Shown: positions 13,288 to 26,889 of the stretch, piece by piece | How positions within the stretch are numbered: the first letter of the stretch is position 1 | Layout of the letters: the number at the start of each line of letters is the position of its first letter | Source: Montifringilla adamsi | Taxonomy: Eukaryota > Chordata > Aves > Passeriformes > Passeridae | Reading direction: 5' to 3' | Length of the DNA stretch: 64,000 nt | Assembly (NCBI GenBank): GCA_017590115.1 | Contig: JAGGNK010008337.1 | Span: forward strand, 7,679,609-7,743,608 | The notes under the pieces: generated by a model | Seen by the model: only the letters and a program-made list of their open reading frames with translations | Databases searched by the model: none | Told to the model about the DNA's origin: nothing | Translations under genes and position numbers: made by a program

Positions 13288-13395
13288 GTATCACAGAACC
13301 ATGGAATAAGCTGAGTTGGAAGGTATCCATCAGGATCACTGAGTCCAGCTCCTGCTCCTGCACAGGACATCCCAAGAATGCCACTCTATCTCTCA
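13288..13395 (-). mobile_element. CR1 LINE 3'-end fragment
   Basis: Read on the plus strand, the segment begins ATCACAGAACCATGGAATAA and continues with GTTGGAAGG and then TCCAGCTCCTGCTCCTGCAC. This is the reverse complement of the 3' end of avian CR1 elements. The element therefore lies on the minus strand and is severely 5'-truncated, as is usual for CR1. The right-hand limit is approximate. Confidence 0.75.
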
Positions 13396-16300
13396 GCTCC
13401 TTCCTTAAGGAAGGGACTAGGAGAGGGTTTGGAGTTTTTGTTAGCTTCTTTCTGAAGTTTCACTGTGAACTGTTTGTTCTTGATACAAGAAAGCTGGCCA
13501 GGCACACACATGGAAATCCAGCAATCAGCAGGCACCAGCAGCCACCTCTGGGGAAGGTCAGGCCCCACCTCTGCTGGAGCATTTTCCTGCTGGGGCTCTC
13601 AGTCTCTGCACATCCTGGCACTGCTCAGAGCAGGAAAGAGCAGCGCTGTTGCCAGTAAACTGTCCAGACAATGCACGTCTGTCCCTGAAGAGGTTGTGGG
13701 AGAGTGGTGGAAGAACCCATCTGCTTTTCTTGGCCTACATTCTCTGGAGACAGACACTGACAGGAGCAGCCCAGCTGCTGCAACACTCCTGCCTGCTGCC
13801 AGCTCAGCAGCCTGAGAAGCCTTGATAAGGCTCAAAATGCTGCGTGGGACTTGGCAGTGGTGGCCTGCGACTTATCCAGGCAGCAGCACTCCAGCAGCCA
13901 GGCAGGAATCACCACACACCAGCCTGCCCCAGCTGCAGCAGCACCTTGGCTTTGTTTTTAAATGAAAAACATTTTCATGTGGCTGTGGTGTGGTGGGAGA
14001 TCAGGTGTGGTGGGTCACGTGCTGTGATAAAGGCTGGGTGATGTGGACCTGCAAATTGCAGAGCAATGGTTAAGGGATCACTGCTGCTGAGGAGAGTGGT
14101 GGTGAGCACAGGAAAACAAGAAGACCCACCTTAGAAAGGGGAATAGGAGCAAGATGGACCCTTAAACAACAAGGTGTCCACACAGTCCTGGACAGCCTCT
14201 GAACTGAGGGAGCCTACCAGTTTCTGAAGGACATGGAGAGGGACACAGGAGAAATACACTCACCTCCCAGCAGAAGATTCTACCCCAGGATCCTGGATTT
14301 TTCAGAAGGGAATTTCTCTACAGGTGCATCCACAGGAGTCCACTCCTTGTGTAAGGAGCCTCTTTTCCTTCGTAATCCCCCAATCTCAAGTTAAACAATG
14401 AAAACCTCCTTCCAACAGCACCCAGACCACCCACCAGCAGCACAGCAGCCAGGGAACTGGAACAAATCCCTTGGCATAAAGAGCCCAAAGGCTCTTCTTG
14501 AGCATTGCTCCTCTGTTGTCAAGCCACAGTCTGAGAGGGGTGAAGCCTTCATCCTCTGGAGATGCTGTTTCTCTCCAGTGCTTTGTCCAGGCTGGGCAGT
14601 TTAGAGTTGGAGACTTAACCAAGATGGGAAAGCTGAGATGGTGCCAGTCCCTCCTGGAGCTGTAGGTTTCCTTTAGGGCTACCAGCATGACCCTTGGCAT
14701 CTATAGCTCGTGACTTTTTCCTGTTCCAAGATGCTTTCTTCCAGCCACAGGAAAAGAAAATGTCCCCTCTCCCTCAGCACCACTCCTGAGTTACTTCTCC
14801 GTCTCTCCATGGTCAGAGCAGACTTTTAGGCAGATGAAGATGGCATCTGTCCTGCAGCAGGGTGCAACCCCCAGCACACCCCACTGTGTAGCAGCACCAG
14901 CATTCACCTAACAAATAATCTTTCCTGTCAGCAACAACCCTCACTTTACCAACTCCCCAGAGCCTTTTTGCCCTACCAGCCTCAAACTCCACTGGCCATG
15001 GGCTGGTGCCACCATCTCTATTCTGGAAACATGAGCAGGGTTAGGAGCTCACAAGACAATTTTCTGCTAACTTGAACTGTGCACACAAAGATGTTGCCTT
15101 ATGGCAGGAAATAACTCAAACCACAGAAACATTTCCTTTTCTTTCTTTTTCTCTTGAAATTTCAGCAGCAGGTTTTGGGCTCAGCCCCTCAGAAATGTAG
15201 AAGTGTCACTCTCAGGTTTGTGCTGGAAGGTAAAATGCATACATTTTTACTGGGTTTCAAAGATATACTTGATATATATATCAAAGATATATTTGATATA
15301 TATCAAATAACAATTTGAAAGATTGTTATTTTTGCCCTTCAGAAAATTCTGCCTGAATGCAACACCAAGATCTGTGGTCAAGAGCCACTCAGTCACTGGA
15401 GAAAAACAAAAGAAACAGAGGAATCATTTAATAAAATCCCTTAGAAGAATGAATGCACTTGAGCAGAGCCATCACTAACGTGCACCACCTGCACATTTGG
15501 CAGAACTGAAGCAGCAGATGCAGATTTTTCTTTTTCCCCCAGCAACTATTGCTGTTCAGTGGTGCCCTACCATCACCACTTTTTTTTTTAACAGCTCTTT
15601 TGGAACATGACACAGTATCTGTGCATGCTCAGCATGAATTTTGGTCCACAAGCAATGCAGACTAAAGACACAGAGTCCATCTGGCTGCCCACAGACAGAG
15701 TTCTCTCATCTGCATCTTTTTGCACTTGAAATAAGTGGAAATTGTTAATCGTGGGCTTAAGTAGGAGTTCAGATTTATGGATGAAAAGCCTATCAAGAAT
15801 TAAATTACCTTGCTAGATTAAGAAAATAATAGATGCTGATGCAAGTAGTGGAAATACCACGAGTTTCTTGTGATATCCCCTATGTAGTTTGCTAGGAATA
15901 TTTAACCTGAGTATGGAAAATTCCTTTTACATTGTAGTCCTCACAAGCAAAGCTTTGCTTTTGAATGAGACCAAAAGAATCAGATCCTCTAATCAAAATC
16001 TCTCTATTGCCACAATCTACTTTGTGTTCTTGCATGGATTTTCTTTGGACAAATGTAGCAGAAATGTGGGCATGGATGGGTCAGGCAGGGAAACTCCACT
16101 CATTTCCACTATTGTCTGTGAAAAGCACACCATAAGAGAGAAGCTGGGAAGCTAAAGTGATATTAATAATTTCTTGTAAGAAAAAAAAGGATGACATTTT
16201 CCTTATTCCTGTCTTGGTCCAACACTGTCAGTGATCCTGTTGTCTCTGTATCCCACACAGACTGCCATCTCATCAATCCCGTTTTATCCTGAGGCCTTGG

Positions 16301-17011
16301 AAAGATTTTTGGTCAGTTCATTTTAAACAGAATCTCCTGTGTTTGGGAACAGGGATCATGCACAGAACATTTTCTCCTAATGAGCCCATTGTACTTTTCC
16401 CAAAGCTGGTAGAGTGTAATCACACACACATTACAATTTATTCCTTGGTTCCCACAGCCCTTGTTTTTCTTCTTCCTCAGCTCCAGCTATTTTACACCTT
16501 TCCCATGACACAGCACAACACTGGGCATTGTGTCTGGAGGGGAACCACCCTGCCATTTGCTGCCGCCTTTGCAGGGGGATTTCCCAGCAATAATTTACTT
16601 CCCAGTACACAATCACCTGAACAACACTCCAGCCTGAGCATTCCTGAGGGGTATTCCAGAGGATTTTATTTTTAAGTTGTATCCTTGGTGCTGAAGTACT
16701 TGGGTGTTTGTGCTGCTGTGCCCTGAAGCTTGCCAGGTATTTTTCCTGCTTGTCCAATGGCAAAGATGGCAAAGAGCATTATGCCAAGCAGCACAGTCCT
16801 GCCTCCTGCCCTCCATAGCTCCAGACAGACTATTTTGCCATTCTGGTTTTGGATAACAACTGAAGAAGATCCTCTTGTGGTGGGAAGAGGATGAGCACAC
16901 CACTAACACAGGATTGCTTGTAAAGCCCCAGTCAACTCCCAGGGAGGAACAGCTCTTCTGGAGCCTAAACCTAATTACTGACAGCCAATAACCCAGATCA
17001 CCTGGGCCAAG
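13396..17011. other. Non-coding intergenic stretch
   Basis: No gene recognised. It includes an AT-rich partly palindromic block near 15265-15312 built from repeated GATATATAT/ATATATC units. The remaining open frames are short and unsupported. Confidence 0.5.
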
Positions 17012-17205
17012 TGTCCTGGTTTAACCTCAGCTGTCAACCGAGTACCACACAGCTGCTTGCTCGTTCCTCCCCCAGTGGAATGGGGAGCAGAATCAGGGAA
17101 AAAAACGTAAAAAACCCTGAACTCATGGGCTGAGATAAGAGCAGTTTAATAACTGATAGTGCTACTACTGCTAATGGAGAGAGAAACAAACACCAAGGGA
17201 AACAA
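17012..17205 (-). mobile_element. Truncated endogenous retrovirus LTR (ERVL-like)
   Basis: The plus strand starts TGTCCTGGTTTAACCTCAGC. It continues with a CACACAGCTGCTTGCTCG stretch, CAGTGGAATGGGGAGCAGAA, and TGGGCTGAGATAAGAGCAG followed by TTTAATAA. I recognise this as one terminal part of an LTR family that is very common in birds. By my recollection of that family's orientation, the copy is on the minus strand. The other end of the LTR is missing, so the copy is truncated. The right boundary is uncertain. No retroviral genes are present. Confidence 0.65.
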
Positions 17206-20200
17206 GGGAGGCACAACACAAAAACCTCAACAGGCAAGTGAGAGGATGCTAAGGGAGAAGAGTTAGGAAGCCTGGAGATAAAACATGGATCCATATCCAT
17301 GTGCCTACCTTTAAAGATGAATTTAAGGTTTAAAAGACCATGAACAGTCTGAACAGTCACCCCCTGCCCCTTCTGAAGCTGTTTCAAGACTAAAATCACC
17401 TTGGAAATTGTTCTCCAGATTCGGAAGGAAACAGTTCCATTAACAGTTCATTAACAGTGATGCTTTCAGCTGCTCCAAGGGGCATTTTCAAGAGGAAGAA
17501 CTGAAATTAACTGGAACACGAAATCTATATGAAGTTCACAACATTCAAAAGGACTGTTTCTAAGTCAGTTTGCAATACAGAATTTCAGTCTGGCTGTGAT
17601 GCATCTGTGCAGCACTTCAGTGAAGTTTTCCTCTGGGAGCATTAGCCTTGGCGATGACATTAAAAATCCCCTCTGAGAAAACTTTGTAATGGGAGCATTT
17701 TTATTTTCATTCCCTTTACAGCAGACCTGTGGCCACTGCTGAAATTCTAGTGAGGAACCTCTCCCTAGAAAGGAGTTTCCATTACCTGTTGCAAATTTAG
17801 TGCTACTGAAACTCAGCAGCAGAGCTCCAAATTCCAAGGCTTGCAATGGCTGCATCCCCCTGCAATGCCAGCTCCAAACTGCACCAGCTGGAGATGCCAT
17901 CCAGCTCCTTGCTCAAAAAGGAGCCCTGACTTGTCAGTAACTGCTGCTTATTTATCCAATATCTCTACCTCAGCTATTCAGCAGATCACCAGTCAAAAAA
18001 AAAAAAAAAAAAAAAAAAGGGTACCATTTCCTGCAGTTCACATTATATTTTATTGCTTAAAATATTTTTCATAGATGCATAAAAAATGCTGGGCAGTATT
18101 TACTAGATTGTAGTAACTACAATACAACTACATCTGATAGCTGGGAACATTTCAGACTAAAAAAAACCCCAAACTAGCATTGACTTCAGAGAAGCTGAGA
18201 ATTCTCAGGGCTTGAACATGTGCAATGTTTTTCTCCCTGATAGGTGAGAGTCATAGAGGGAAACCTTCATGATTTGGGTCCAGTAAACAAATCACAAACC
18301 CTTTTGCCTTTAGAGTAACACAGAAGGTAAATTTGGTCTCTTTATTGACTTATTTGCTCTAAAGGTTGCAGGCTGACACCGAGGAAGGGCAATGACTTCA
18401 CGGCCATGAAGCTGTCCTTCAGCAGATGCCTAAAATGCAATTATTGCACAATGGAGCTGCCCAGATTTCCTGGTGGTGCTCAGGGCTGCAGGGCCAGGCT
18501 GTGCTGGACCCTGCAGTGCCCAGCCCCAAGCCATGCCCCTGCCAGGCTCTGCCTCCACCCCTGAACTCATCTCCTTTGTGCTAGTCAGATACGTCAAAGG
18601 CGTGATTATGGTTATGCAGTTCACCTCTAATGCAAAAACAAAGGCATAAAAGTCAAAAGTAATGCAGCAAGAAATTGCAGTCATTTTAAAGTGCTCATTC
18701 CCCTTCTCCTCCTCTGCCTTTCCTCACACACAGTGCTTGGGAACACACAAAACCCAGATGCTCCAATCAACATTAATTGTTTTGACCATGCTAAGTCTGC
18801 CACCATCTTTGAAGCCTTTTACAACTCCACTCCTTCATTTCCAAGGAAGGAATTTGCATTTTTGGCTGTCAAAACCCCTCTCTTGTGGAGTCCTCTATTT
18901 GCCTACCACTGCTGTGGACTTGTGACTTCTCTACCTATTTACCCAATTCCAGCCCTAAGCCAACCAATGAATTGCAGAACTGCCACGTTTTCAGCTTGCA
19001 AGCGATTTTGTAAAAGCCCTCAGTGTGCTTTTATTTAACTTTTTTAAGTAATTAATTTAAAGAGAACTTGAAAGCTGGCACTGGTATGCAGTGTGTTGCC
19101 TTTCCTTGTACTCTGAGATCTCTGTGGGCACGTGACCTTGTGAAGATTTGGGGTAAATTTGTCACCACAGCTCCACAAAAGCTCTCCTGACTCCAGGTAC
19201 TCCAGAGTACCTGAGAAGAGTGTTTAAATCTCTGAAGGATTTTGTTTCCCCCCCGTGGAACAGAACAACCAAAGGGAATTTTAAGGCCTCACTCAGCAAC
19301 GCTGCCTCCAAAAATATCTCCAGCACTGCCCAGGTTAGGGGATAACCCAATCTCCAGCTTTGCTGAGTATCACTTACTCTTCTCTTTAATAACAGGCTTT
19401 AGGATGAAAACAAAAGAAAAAAGGTGACAAGCAGTGGATTTCCTTTCTCTGCTGGACTAAGGCCTGCTGACAACCAAAGGCTGAACCTGCATCCATGGCT
19501 GACTGCACTCTCCCTCTGGGACACAGAATTCAGCAGGCACTGCCCCTCCCATCTCCCTGAACTTCCAGCGCCCAACAGGACGGAACTGCCCAGCTTCCCA
19601 CCGCTCCTGGGCGTGGTGTCACCTCCTCCTCCCTTCCTAAGGTCACAGAACAGCCGATCTCAGTTTTCTGAGTGCCCAACTCCTGCTTCAAGTCACTTTT
19701 GGGAGGTGGAACACGCAACTGGCTCTGTGACTGACACACTCACTCTTCTAATAAGAAGGAAAGTAAAAGTAGGCTATAAAAAGCTTCTCACCTCTGAGAA
19801 TCCAAACACTGGCTGCATTTCTGTCTTCACTCACTCTGAACACTGGCAAGGCTTTTTCACTTACCCCATAAACTCCTTGATAGAGCAACTCCATCAGCAC
19901 TGGGCTCCCTGGACCCCTCAGCTTCCTAGACTGCAGGGCCAACCTGTGGGACTGAGAGCCAAGCAGAGCTTTTCTCGTCAGCGGAGCAAAGATTAAAAAC
20001 TGAGCTGGTTTTTGGTGCTCACCTTTGAGGCAGAATTAGCCTGGCACTGGCAGAATGAAAGATTTCAGCCTAAAAGCCACGGAAATTTCTGTTTCTCAGC
20101 TTCTCCAGCCACAAGGCTTCCTGGCAGTGACAGACAGCCCCAGATCCTGTCAGGAGGCATTTATGAGTGTCTGCACCCCCTTTTCCTCAGGAGGGCTTTT

Positions 20201-20688
20201 GGGGCTGGTTCTGCAGCATCACAGGGCTCACTGAGCTACGTGGGGTCTAACGGGTTTCACAATAACAGGACTGGGGAAAAAAATGTCAAGTAGCAGAAAA
20301 TTTACCTTCAACACAGAGGTAATTTTTTTTTTTAACTTCCTAGCCTTTGAAGGCTGCATGTCCATCACTCAGACTGCCCAGAAAGCCTGACTATCTCAAT
20401 TTATGGATTCCATCAGCATCCAGAGTAGGTTTAAAAGGTGTTTGTGTTTTCCACCCTCCTGCAGCCCTGTTCATTCCAGCAGCATCCTTCGCTGCAGCTA
20501 GCCTGAACACTTCCAGAATTCCCTACACTTTCTCTTCCTGTACCCACTTCCTCACTACTTTTTATTTTTTCCCCTCTGCCTGTGTCAGCAGGACAATTCC
20601 CAGAGACTCTGCAAGGAAAAGCAGTTCAGCACACTTCCAGCACAGACAACTTCATTGCTGATTTGGTGTTCAGGGAATAGCTGGGGAC
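17206..20688. other. Non-coding intergenic stretch
   Basis: No gene recognised. It contains an A24 homopolymer. The longest plus-strand open frame (19424-19996) starts at a GTG and lacks any recognisable domain. Confidence 0.5.
17995..18018 (+). repeat. A24 homopolymer
   Basis: Twenty-four consecutive A residues within non-coding flank, with no associated element recognised. Confidence 0.9.
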
Positions 20689-20729
20689 TTAAGTAGCTCC
20701 AGCTGTTAGGGGATAAAAAGTTACATTAA

Positions 20730-20790
20730 AGATGGTAAACATCAGGTGATGATGGGAGATCCCTTCCAACTCTACTGTGCCTGAGCAGCT
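20730..20790 (+). mobile_element. Possible degenerate CR1 3' end
   Basis: The motif GATGGGAGATCCCTTCCAAC resembles the sense-strand CR1 3' end (…GGTCCCTTCCAACC…). The match is short and the flanks are not recognisable, so this is tentative. Confidence 0.35.
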
Positions 20791-22079
20791 GAGGGAGAGA
20801 CCTGCAGTCACAAGTGAAATCGTCACACAGGTGACAGCTCTAAAACGGGCTGAGAAGGTGGTGCCCATCACTGGGTAACAATGATGGCAAAATTAAGCAT
20901 CTCAGCGAAGATGTCAGCTTGCAGCTGCCACAGCCAGAGCAGCAGCACACCCAGCTGCAGCAGCTGAACAATTTATCAGCAGGACATGAGAATAACACTC
21001 ACTGAGATCCAGGACACAGAGTTCTACAATGCAAATGTTAGAAAACACAGTTATATGACAGAGCTCAACTGGGATCCAGCTGTAAAAGAGAGGCAGTTTC
21101 CAAAGCTCCTTCACTTCAGCATCACTGTGACAACCAACTACCCAAGGAAGGCCCTGTGCAAAGAAGATTTTGATCACCAGGTGTCCTGCAGATTTTAAGG
21201 TTTGCCTGAGCTTTTCCAACATCCAGAACCACCCCTCCTCTGCTGTATCTTGGAAAATTACATCCATTTCTATTCTACACGTTTTTAATGAAGATTATAA
21301 ACCTATAAACATGAATATATCTCCTGATGTATCAATTTCAAGAGTCTCAGGTGACCATTTCCACAGTGTTAAAATAAATATTAACTCCTGGTAGGCCCTC
21401 AAAGAGGCTGACTTAAAATCATGCTCTTCTGAACGTGCAAATGCATGTTGTGACAGCACTGATTTAACATACAACTTCTCTCTCCCTTAAGACCCCCCAA
21501 ACAGCATGCAAAAGAAACCTCAATTTCCCAAAATCATCCCTTAAGACACACAATTTAAGTGATCTTTAGCCTATTCTTCAAGAACTTCAAACTGGCCCCA
21601 GTTCCTCCAAAATCACTTTTCCCTTTTTACCTTCTCTCCATCACCTCCTGCCCAGCAACAGCCTACAGAATCAAGAAAATTTTACAGCTTCAAAAGGAAT
21701 TGTTAAATCTTTGGTAAAAAACCAGTTTGGGGAAATTTTTTCTTGCTTCCCATCTTGTTCACCTACTAAAAACTGAGGGAATCTTCTTGATTTCGCATTT
21801 TCTCTGTATGACTAGATGTAAAAGACATTGGCAAGTAATATTCAGCACTGGAACTGGGCCCAGTTAAACATTTTGAGAAGAGCCCATGGCAATCCCCACT
21901 TGGATCAACCACAGACCATCTCCCTCCCTTTCAATACACATCTTCAAAAAGCAGCTACCATCCATCTCTTGGCACTGATGGGCTGAGTTGGTAACACTGT
22001 TAGGACATTTAAATCAGAAATATTTACACTTGGTGCCTAAACACTGCCCCAAGAACAGCAGACCATTTTAAGATCTAGT
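20791..22079. other. Flank or distal 3' UTR of ENAH
   Basis: AT-rich and without recognised features. It could be distal 3' UTR if ENAH uses a more downstream poly(A) site; the sequence alone does not decide. Confidence 0.4.
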
Positions 22080-22085
22080 GATAAT

Positions 22086-22091
22086 TTTATT
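22086..22091 (-). terminator. ENAH: Candidate ENAH poly(A) signal (distal)
   Basis: AATAAA on the minus strand. About 30-45 nt further in the transcript direction there is a TG-rich stretch (CTGCTGTTCTTGGGGCAGTG) that could serve as the downstream element. Several other AATAAA hexamers occur in the AT-rich 3' UTR, so the choice is uncertain. Confidence 0.35.
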
Positions 22092-22291
22092 TGAAAACCC
22101 CAAACCTTTATAACTCACTAAGGCTGGTGCCGAACTTTACACTGGGACCAAGGTTTGCCAAACAACAGCAGCAGTGATGTCAAGCTAAGGACATTTGAAC
22201 AGCTCTGCTCAGTATTTTGCTGTAAGATAAATTGAGCAAACTGTCCTCAGTGCACAGAAACCTCTAATGATCTGCCATGGTAGACCATTGC

Positions 22292-22297
22292 TTTATT
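22292..22297 (-). terminator. ENAH: Candidate ENAH poly(A) signal
   Basis: AATAAA on the minus strand. It is followed within about 50 nt by TTTCTGTGCACTG, a moderately T/G-rich stretch. Use of this site would give a 3' UTR of roughly 3.4 kb. Confidence 0.3.
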
Positions 22298-25200
22298 ACC
22301 AGTATTGAAAATAAGTCATGAACATAAAAGCAGCAAGAGAAGAAGTCAGACTGGCTGCAATTATTTTCCCCCCTGTCTCTCCCTCTCCCTCCATGTTCTC
22401 CGTTGGATACAGAGACCAAAGTGTGTATGTGCCATGTGAGAATGTAAATCACATCATACATTTGAAATTAATTTTAATTTATGTACAGGAGTCACCGTTC
22501 ATGAACGTACACAGTCCCTGCAGTTACATTCTTTATAAGGTTAAGTCTTCACTGTTCTCTACTGGATCTTCTGATGGAGAAACAGAAAGGAGAGGTGGAA
22601 TCAAGGAGTAAGGAATGATCACAGTCATTAAAAATTTGGGGACTTTGAGCAGTAAATCTCAGAGAGTCTTCTATGAGGTTCCAGAAATAAATGGTGGCAA
22701 CGTGTATATATTGCAATTTTATTTCATTCGCTCAAACAAAACGTTAGCATGTAAGAAATTTAAAATGACACAATATGATAAAAATAGCAGAGAATGAACT
22801 GAGAAACTAAAAAGAAGGTAAACCTAAATGCATGAAAAGTCAACATTCATTAGTGAACAGCTTCAGTCTTTGATTGACACTTGGTAACTTTAAAACAAGG
22901 AACTGGAAATCATTGTGACTGTCTGAAGAGATTTCAGCACCAGCACTAAGGGTTTTACATTCAGTTGGTTTGCGGTTGACTCGGTAGCCACTCGTCTATA
23001 GTGCAGGTTTATCACAGGTCAGATCACAGTGTTGAGGAAAGCAACGCCCTCCTGGCATTAGGAAGGATCCCTTAAACTGCCCTCAGCTTAAGACATCCAT
23101 TGTACAAAAGCACAGAACCACCACAATATGGTTTTTAAAGGACTTAGTCAGTAAGCAAAATAATCGTAGCTTCTGCAGTTCGTTTTCAATACTGAAATCT
23201 CTGGAAACGGTGCAACTGTCAGTAGGTCAGGAAATGTCTACAGTAATCTTTAATTCAATCCAATTTCCTGGAAAGAACCAGTTCTGCAGGTTGGGATAAC
23301 AGAAAGTATGTATGTAGAAGCAGCACAAAAAGACAACATCTGTTCCTTTTTCTTTTAAACAGAAATCATGTTAATTGTAGACCAAGGCACAAAACGTTTA
23401 GTGCATAAGCCAGTTCCTTGCACAATCTAGAAGTTCAGCCTTTAATTTTGGACCACTTATAGCCATCCATGCTATTCCACTAGGTAACTCCTGAACCCTC
23501 CTAGAAACGAATCAAACGTGATTTCTGACAAGGGTAAACATCCTCACTGCTCAAAAAGTCTGTGTAAAACAAAAAGCTACATCAACAAAGATGAAAATGC
23601 CTCCTCTTGTTTTGAGAAAAACAGTACTTGACAAGCTTACTATGGATTTTTCTTTTTAATGCCTTCAATAAATGCATGCAGAATAGTGATGTTATTTCTC
23701 CTCTTTATTTAAAAAAAAAAAAAAAAATGGAATTAGGCAATGTTTCCAGTGTCGTCTTCCCTTAGAATCTGAACCTATAAGATCAGGCAATGTTTGAATG
23801 GGAATAAGATTTCCTATTGAAGCCTTTCTGAAGCTGTTAAGTTCTGTTTGCTTTGGTGTTCAGCACTCTACACAGTCTGTTATTGAAAGCATCTGTGCCA
23901 CGAATGGAGCTGCCTGTACTCGTAAGCAAATCTCTCCACAAGTTGTAAGTAAACTTTTCTTCTGGATCGGCACAGATTCCAAAGCAAACATGGCTTAGAA
24001 AAATGGACAATGCAAGGAAAAAGGAAGATTTTGATCCATATTCTTTGTCCAAAGCACAACAAAGCCAATTTGCGGAATTTCTATTTCACTGAACTTTATC
24101 ACATTAAAAAAACAAAACAAAAAAAAAATTAAAAATTTACACTCATAAGATTGAAAACCCTGGGAAAGAGAGAGGTATCGCCTCCCTTAAAAATGATTCT
24201 CAAATTGTTGAGCAAAACCAATAGCATACCATTGCTATTTTTCAGGGTTTGTCTGGTGTGGAGCCGTGGGGGATTTTTGTTGGTTTTGAGTTTTTTTTGG
24301 AAAGGAGGGTGGCAGATAAATTAGGAGGAGAAGGGGCCATTTACTGTGACCTGATCGTTCTCAGGTAACTCCTGCTGTTCTGTTCCATTAAACAACCAAA
24401 AAAAAAAAAGGAGTCTCAGAAAAGAGTGAAGCAGAGGGTCATGGTGAAAAGGTGAAGGACAATGCACTTACACAGGGCATCCTCAGCAACTCAGATGCCT
24501 ACAACGTTTTTTCTCTCACCGAGAAACGAGTTCGGTTCACCTGGGAGTTTCAGAACCATTATTGGAAGTTATTACTGAATTTCAAATAGAAAACTGAAAA
24601 AAGATACAAAAGGATCAAGTACCTGGTTCCATTAACATGGTTACTGATAAAAGTCATGTTTTCCTCATTATTACACATGCATGTAAGATGAAGAAAAAGT
24701 GTAGAAAGTAATAAAAATGTGTCACCTTCCCCCTCCCTCTTCCCACATCTTCCTGGGCATAAATTAAGCCTTACAAATGAAAAGGCTACTCTGTGACATG
24801 CAATTTTTCTTTTAATTAAAAAGCTGGCTGTGTTGTGTTACATTACAAAATGTCCACATGCATAAATCTAAAAAAAGCCCCAAAATCTACTGTAAATCTA
24901 CAACATACTAATGATTTACATTTGACTGCTGATTCGCTTTATGTCGAAGTCTTAGATTTGGTAAAGCATCGTAACAATGTAGGAAGGCATCTACATCTTT
25001 AAACTCTGGACTGTATTTGCTTTTTTTTTTTTTTTTAAATTTTCCTAGAAAATTGCATGAAGGCTAACTAGAGAGGCTTCCTATCATAAAATTCCAAAAT
25101 CTTGATATGCCATCACCGTCTAGGTCACCCTTACCTACAAATATTGCCCTTTAAAAGCACATGTCTCTAATTGCTCCTTGTCTCGTGAACCGAACTTCTA

Positions 25201-25702
25201 CACATCTGATCTTTTAAATTACTCATGGAAATATCAGATATGATAGGAAGACAAACCTGAGATACATTTGAAGTACAACAGTATAACTTGCTAACTCCTT
25301 CATTAATAAAGAAAACCTCTCTGAAAAGCCTTCCCAAGCTTTTCCCTGTTTGTTTTTTTTTTTTGTCTTAACAACAAATTCTGAAACATGTGCAATTTTA
25401 TCTTGACATGAGTAGACTTCAAAGCACTGTGATCTTGTCTGATAGATGTAGGAATTTCTGCATAATCATTACAGTAACTTTAAGAGTCTTTTCCACCCTG
25501 CTGTAAAGGTCAGAAAAAAGCTGCAAACTAGGAGGGGAATAGCATTATCACCAGAGTGATGTGTCTGAAGCTTTTCAGAATAGGTTGTTTCTCCCTCCTT
25601 CCAGGTGTCTGTCTGTCTGTCTCCGTTTTCTTCTAACAGCTCACAAAACGTAGTCAGTTTTATATCAAGTTAAAGAGTCACATCGGCTTAGCACGAGTCT
25701 TT

Positions 25703-25740
25703 CTATGCAGTATTGGACTTGCTGAGCTCCTGCCTGATAG
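25703..25740 (-). CDS. ENAH: ENAH last coding exon (C-terminus and stop)
   Basis: ENAH (Mena) is an Ena/VASP actin regulator that promotes filament elongation at leading edges and focal adhesions. This exon encodes the final residues AIRQELSKSNTA followed by TAG (25705-25703). That is identical to the C-terminus I remember for vertebrate Mena, and it is the end of the tetramerising coiled coil of EVH2. The acceptor is CTGCAG just upstream (25746-25741). The exon is entered in phase 1, with the first two bases completing an alanine codon. The rest of the exon is 3' UTR. Confidence 0.95.
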
Positions 25741-26889
25741 CTGCAGAGAGACAGAGACAGGGTTACCACATCAAATAAAATATTCTTTACTGGGCAGCAA
25801 GCTGGAGCACACAACTGACCCCTCAGAGCAGGCTCACCCTGCTCTCACAGCATGAAGATCCAACACCTAAGGCAGCCCCGTGTGGCTTCAGACAAGTGGC
25901 ATTATCAACCAGCCACTACCTTTTTTTTTTTTCCTGTAAAATTTTTGTTAAAATCTTAATTTTTAGTTCCTACCTCCAGCAAGCCTGTGGGAAACACCAC
26001 CATTGGGATTTTCAAAGAGTATAAGTAAGGGCTCAATTCATGTATTTTATTTTTTTTTTATTTAAGAGCAGCCTCAGGGCCCTGTTTGCACTTTACTGGT
26101 CTAAACGGCCGTGGTACAACACAGCACAAAAATATAGGGAAAAGCACGACACTCTCCTTAGTCCCAGACCAGCCAGTTCTTTCTGGAACATCAGTTGATG
26201 ACATTCAATATTTTGTCAGCAGTGATATTAGATTAATATGACTTTTTTTCCTCCCTACACTTTGCTTTGGTACATTCCACAAAGACAAAAAGAACAAAAG
26301 GCCCAGCAAGGTAGTAAATCATACACAGAGTTTTGCTTAATTCTGACAGGTGAACCTTTAGGGTTATTTTTTCTCAATGATTTCCCTTAAGTACAGAAGA
26401 CTATATAGGAAAATAGCTTCTGTTAAAATAAAAATGAAAACTGTGAGACTTCTTTTCTTTGACTGTTATGTTATAGATCAAAGAGGTAACTGAAAGCTGG
26501 AAGCTTTCTTTACAATTCTTTCATTACAATTACAGTTCTCTTCTGAATATTATTACTTTTGAAATACATATCTCAGCAGCTCTGGATTATTTAAACATAA
26601 CCCACCTACCACCACACGATGCTATGGATAACTTCAAATCACTCAAATACAGCATCACATTAAAGACACATTGGTGTCAATGTTCTACTAAAACAAAACC
26701 CCCAGGAGAGAAATCCCTGAAGCACATCAGCTGGAACAGGTCTGGCACTGGTGGTTTGCCACCAGACAAAGAACAAAGCTACTTTTATCAATAAATCACT
26801 CTCAGGCTACCAATACATTGTATTTACATTTTAAAGCACCTGCAGCTACTCTACAACTGAGCAGCAGCAGTGAGCAGGGCAATACTTAC
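25741..26889 (-). other. ENAH: ENAH intron
   Basis: The intron starts GTAAGTATT and ends CTGCAG, read on the minus strand. It has no other recognised content apart from short homopolymers near 25921 and 26050. Confidence 0.85.

Larger units (their letters stand above)
22080..25702 (-). other. ENAH: Probable ENAH 3' UTR
   Basis: The 3.6 kb immediately downstream of the ENAH stop codon is AT-rich, lacks recognisable transposons and has no splice-bounded open frame. This is typical of the long 3' UTR of this gene. It contains A/T homopolymers (for example 23711-23727 and 25020-25036) and several AATAAA hexamers on the minus strand. The true end is not determined; known ENAH transcripts in mammals have very long 3' UTRs, so it may extend further down. 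Confidence 0.55.

Noticed and set aside
15265..15312. ATATATC/GATATAT palindromes as a functional element
   Set aside because: AT-rich simple sequence readily forms palindromes. Nothing else supports a function.
19424..19996. 190-codon plus-strand open frame
   Set aside because: It starts at GTG, has no ATG-led coding signal, splice context or recognisable domain, and lies in flank without other gene signs. Length alone is compatible with chance in GC-moderate DNA.
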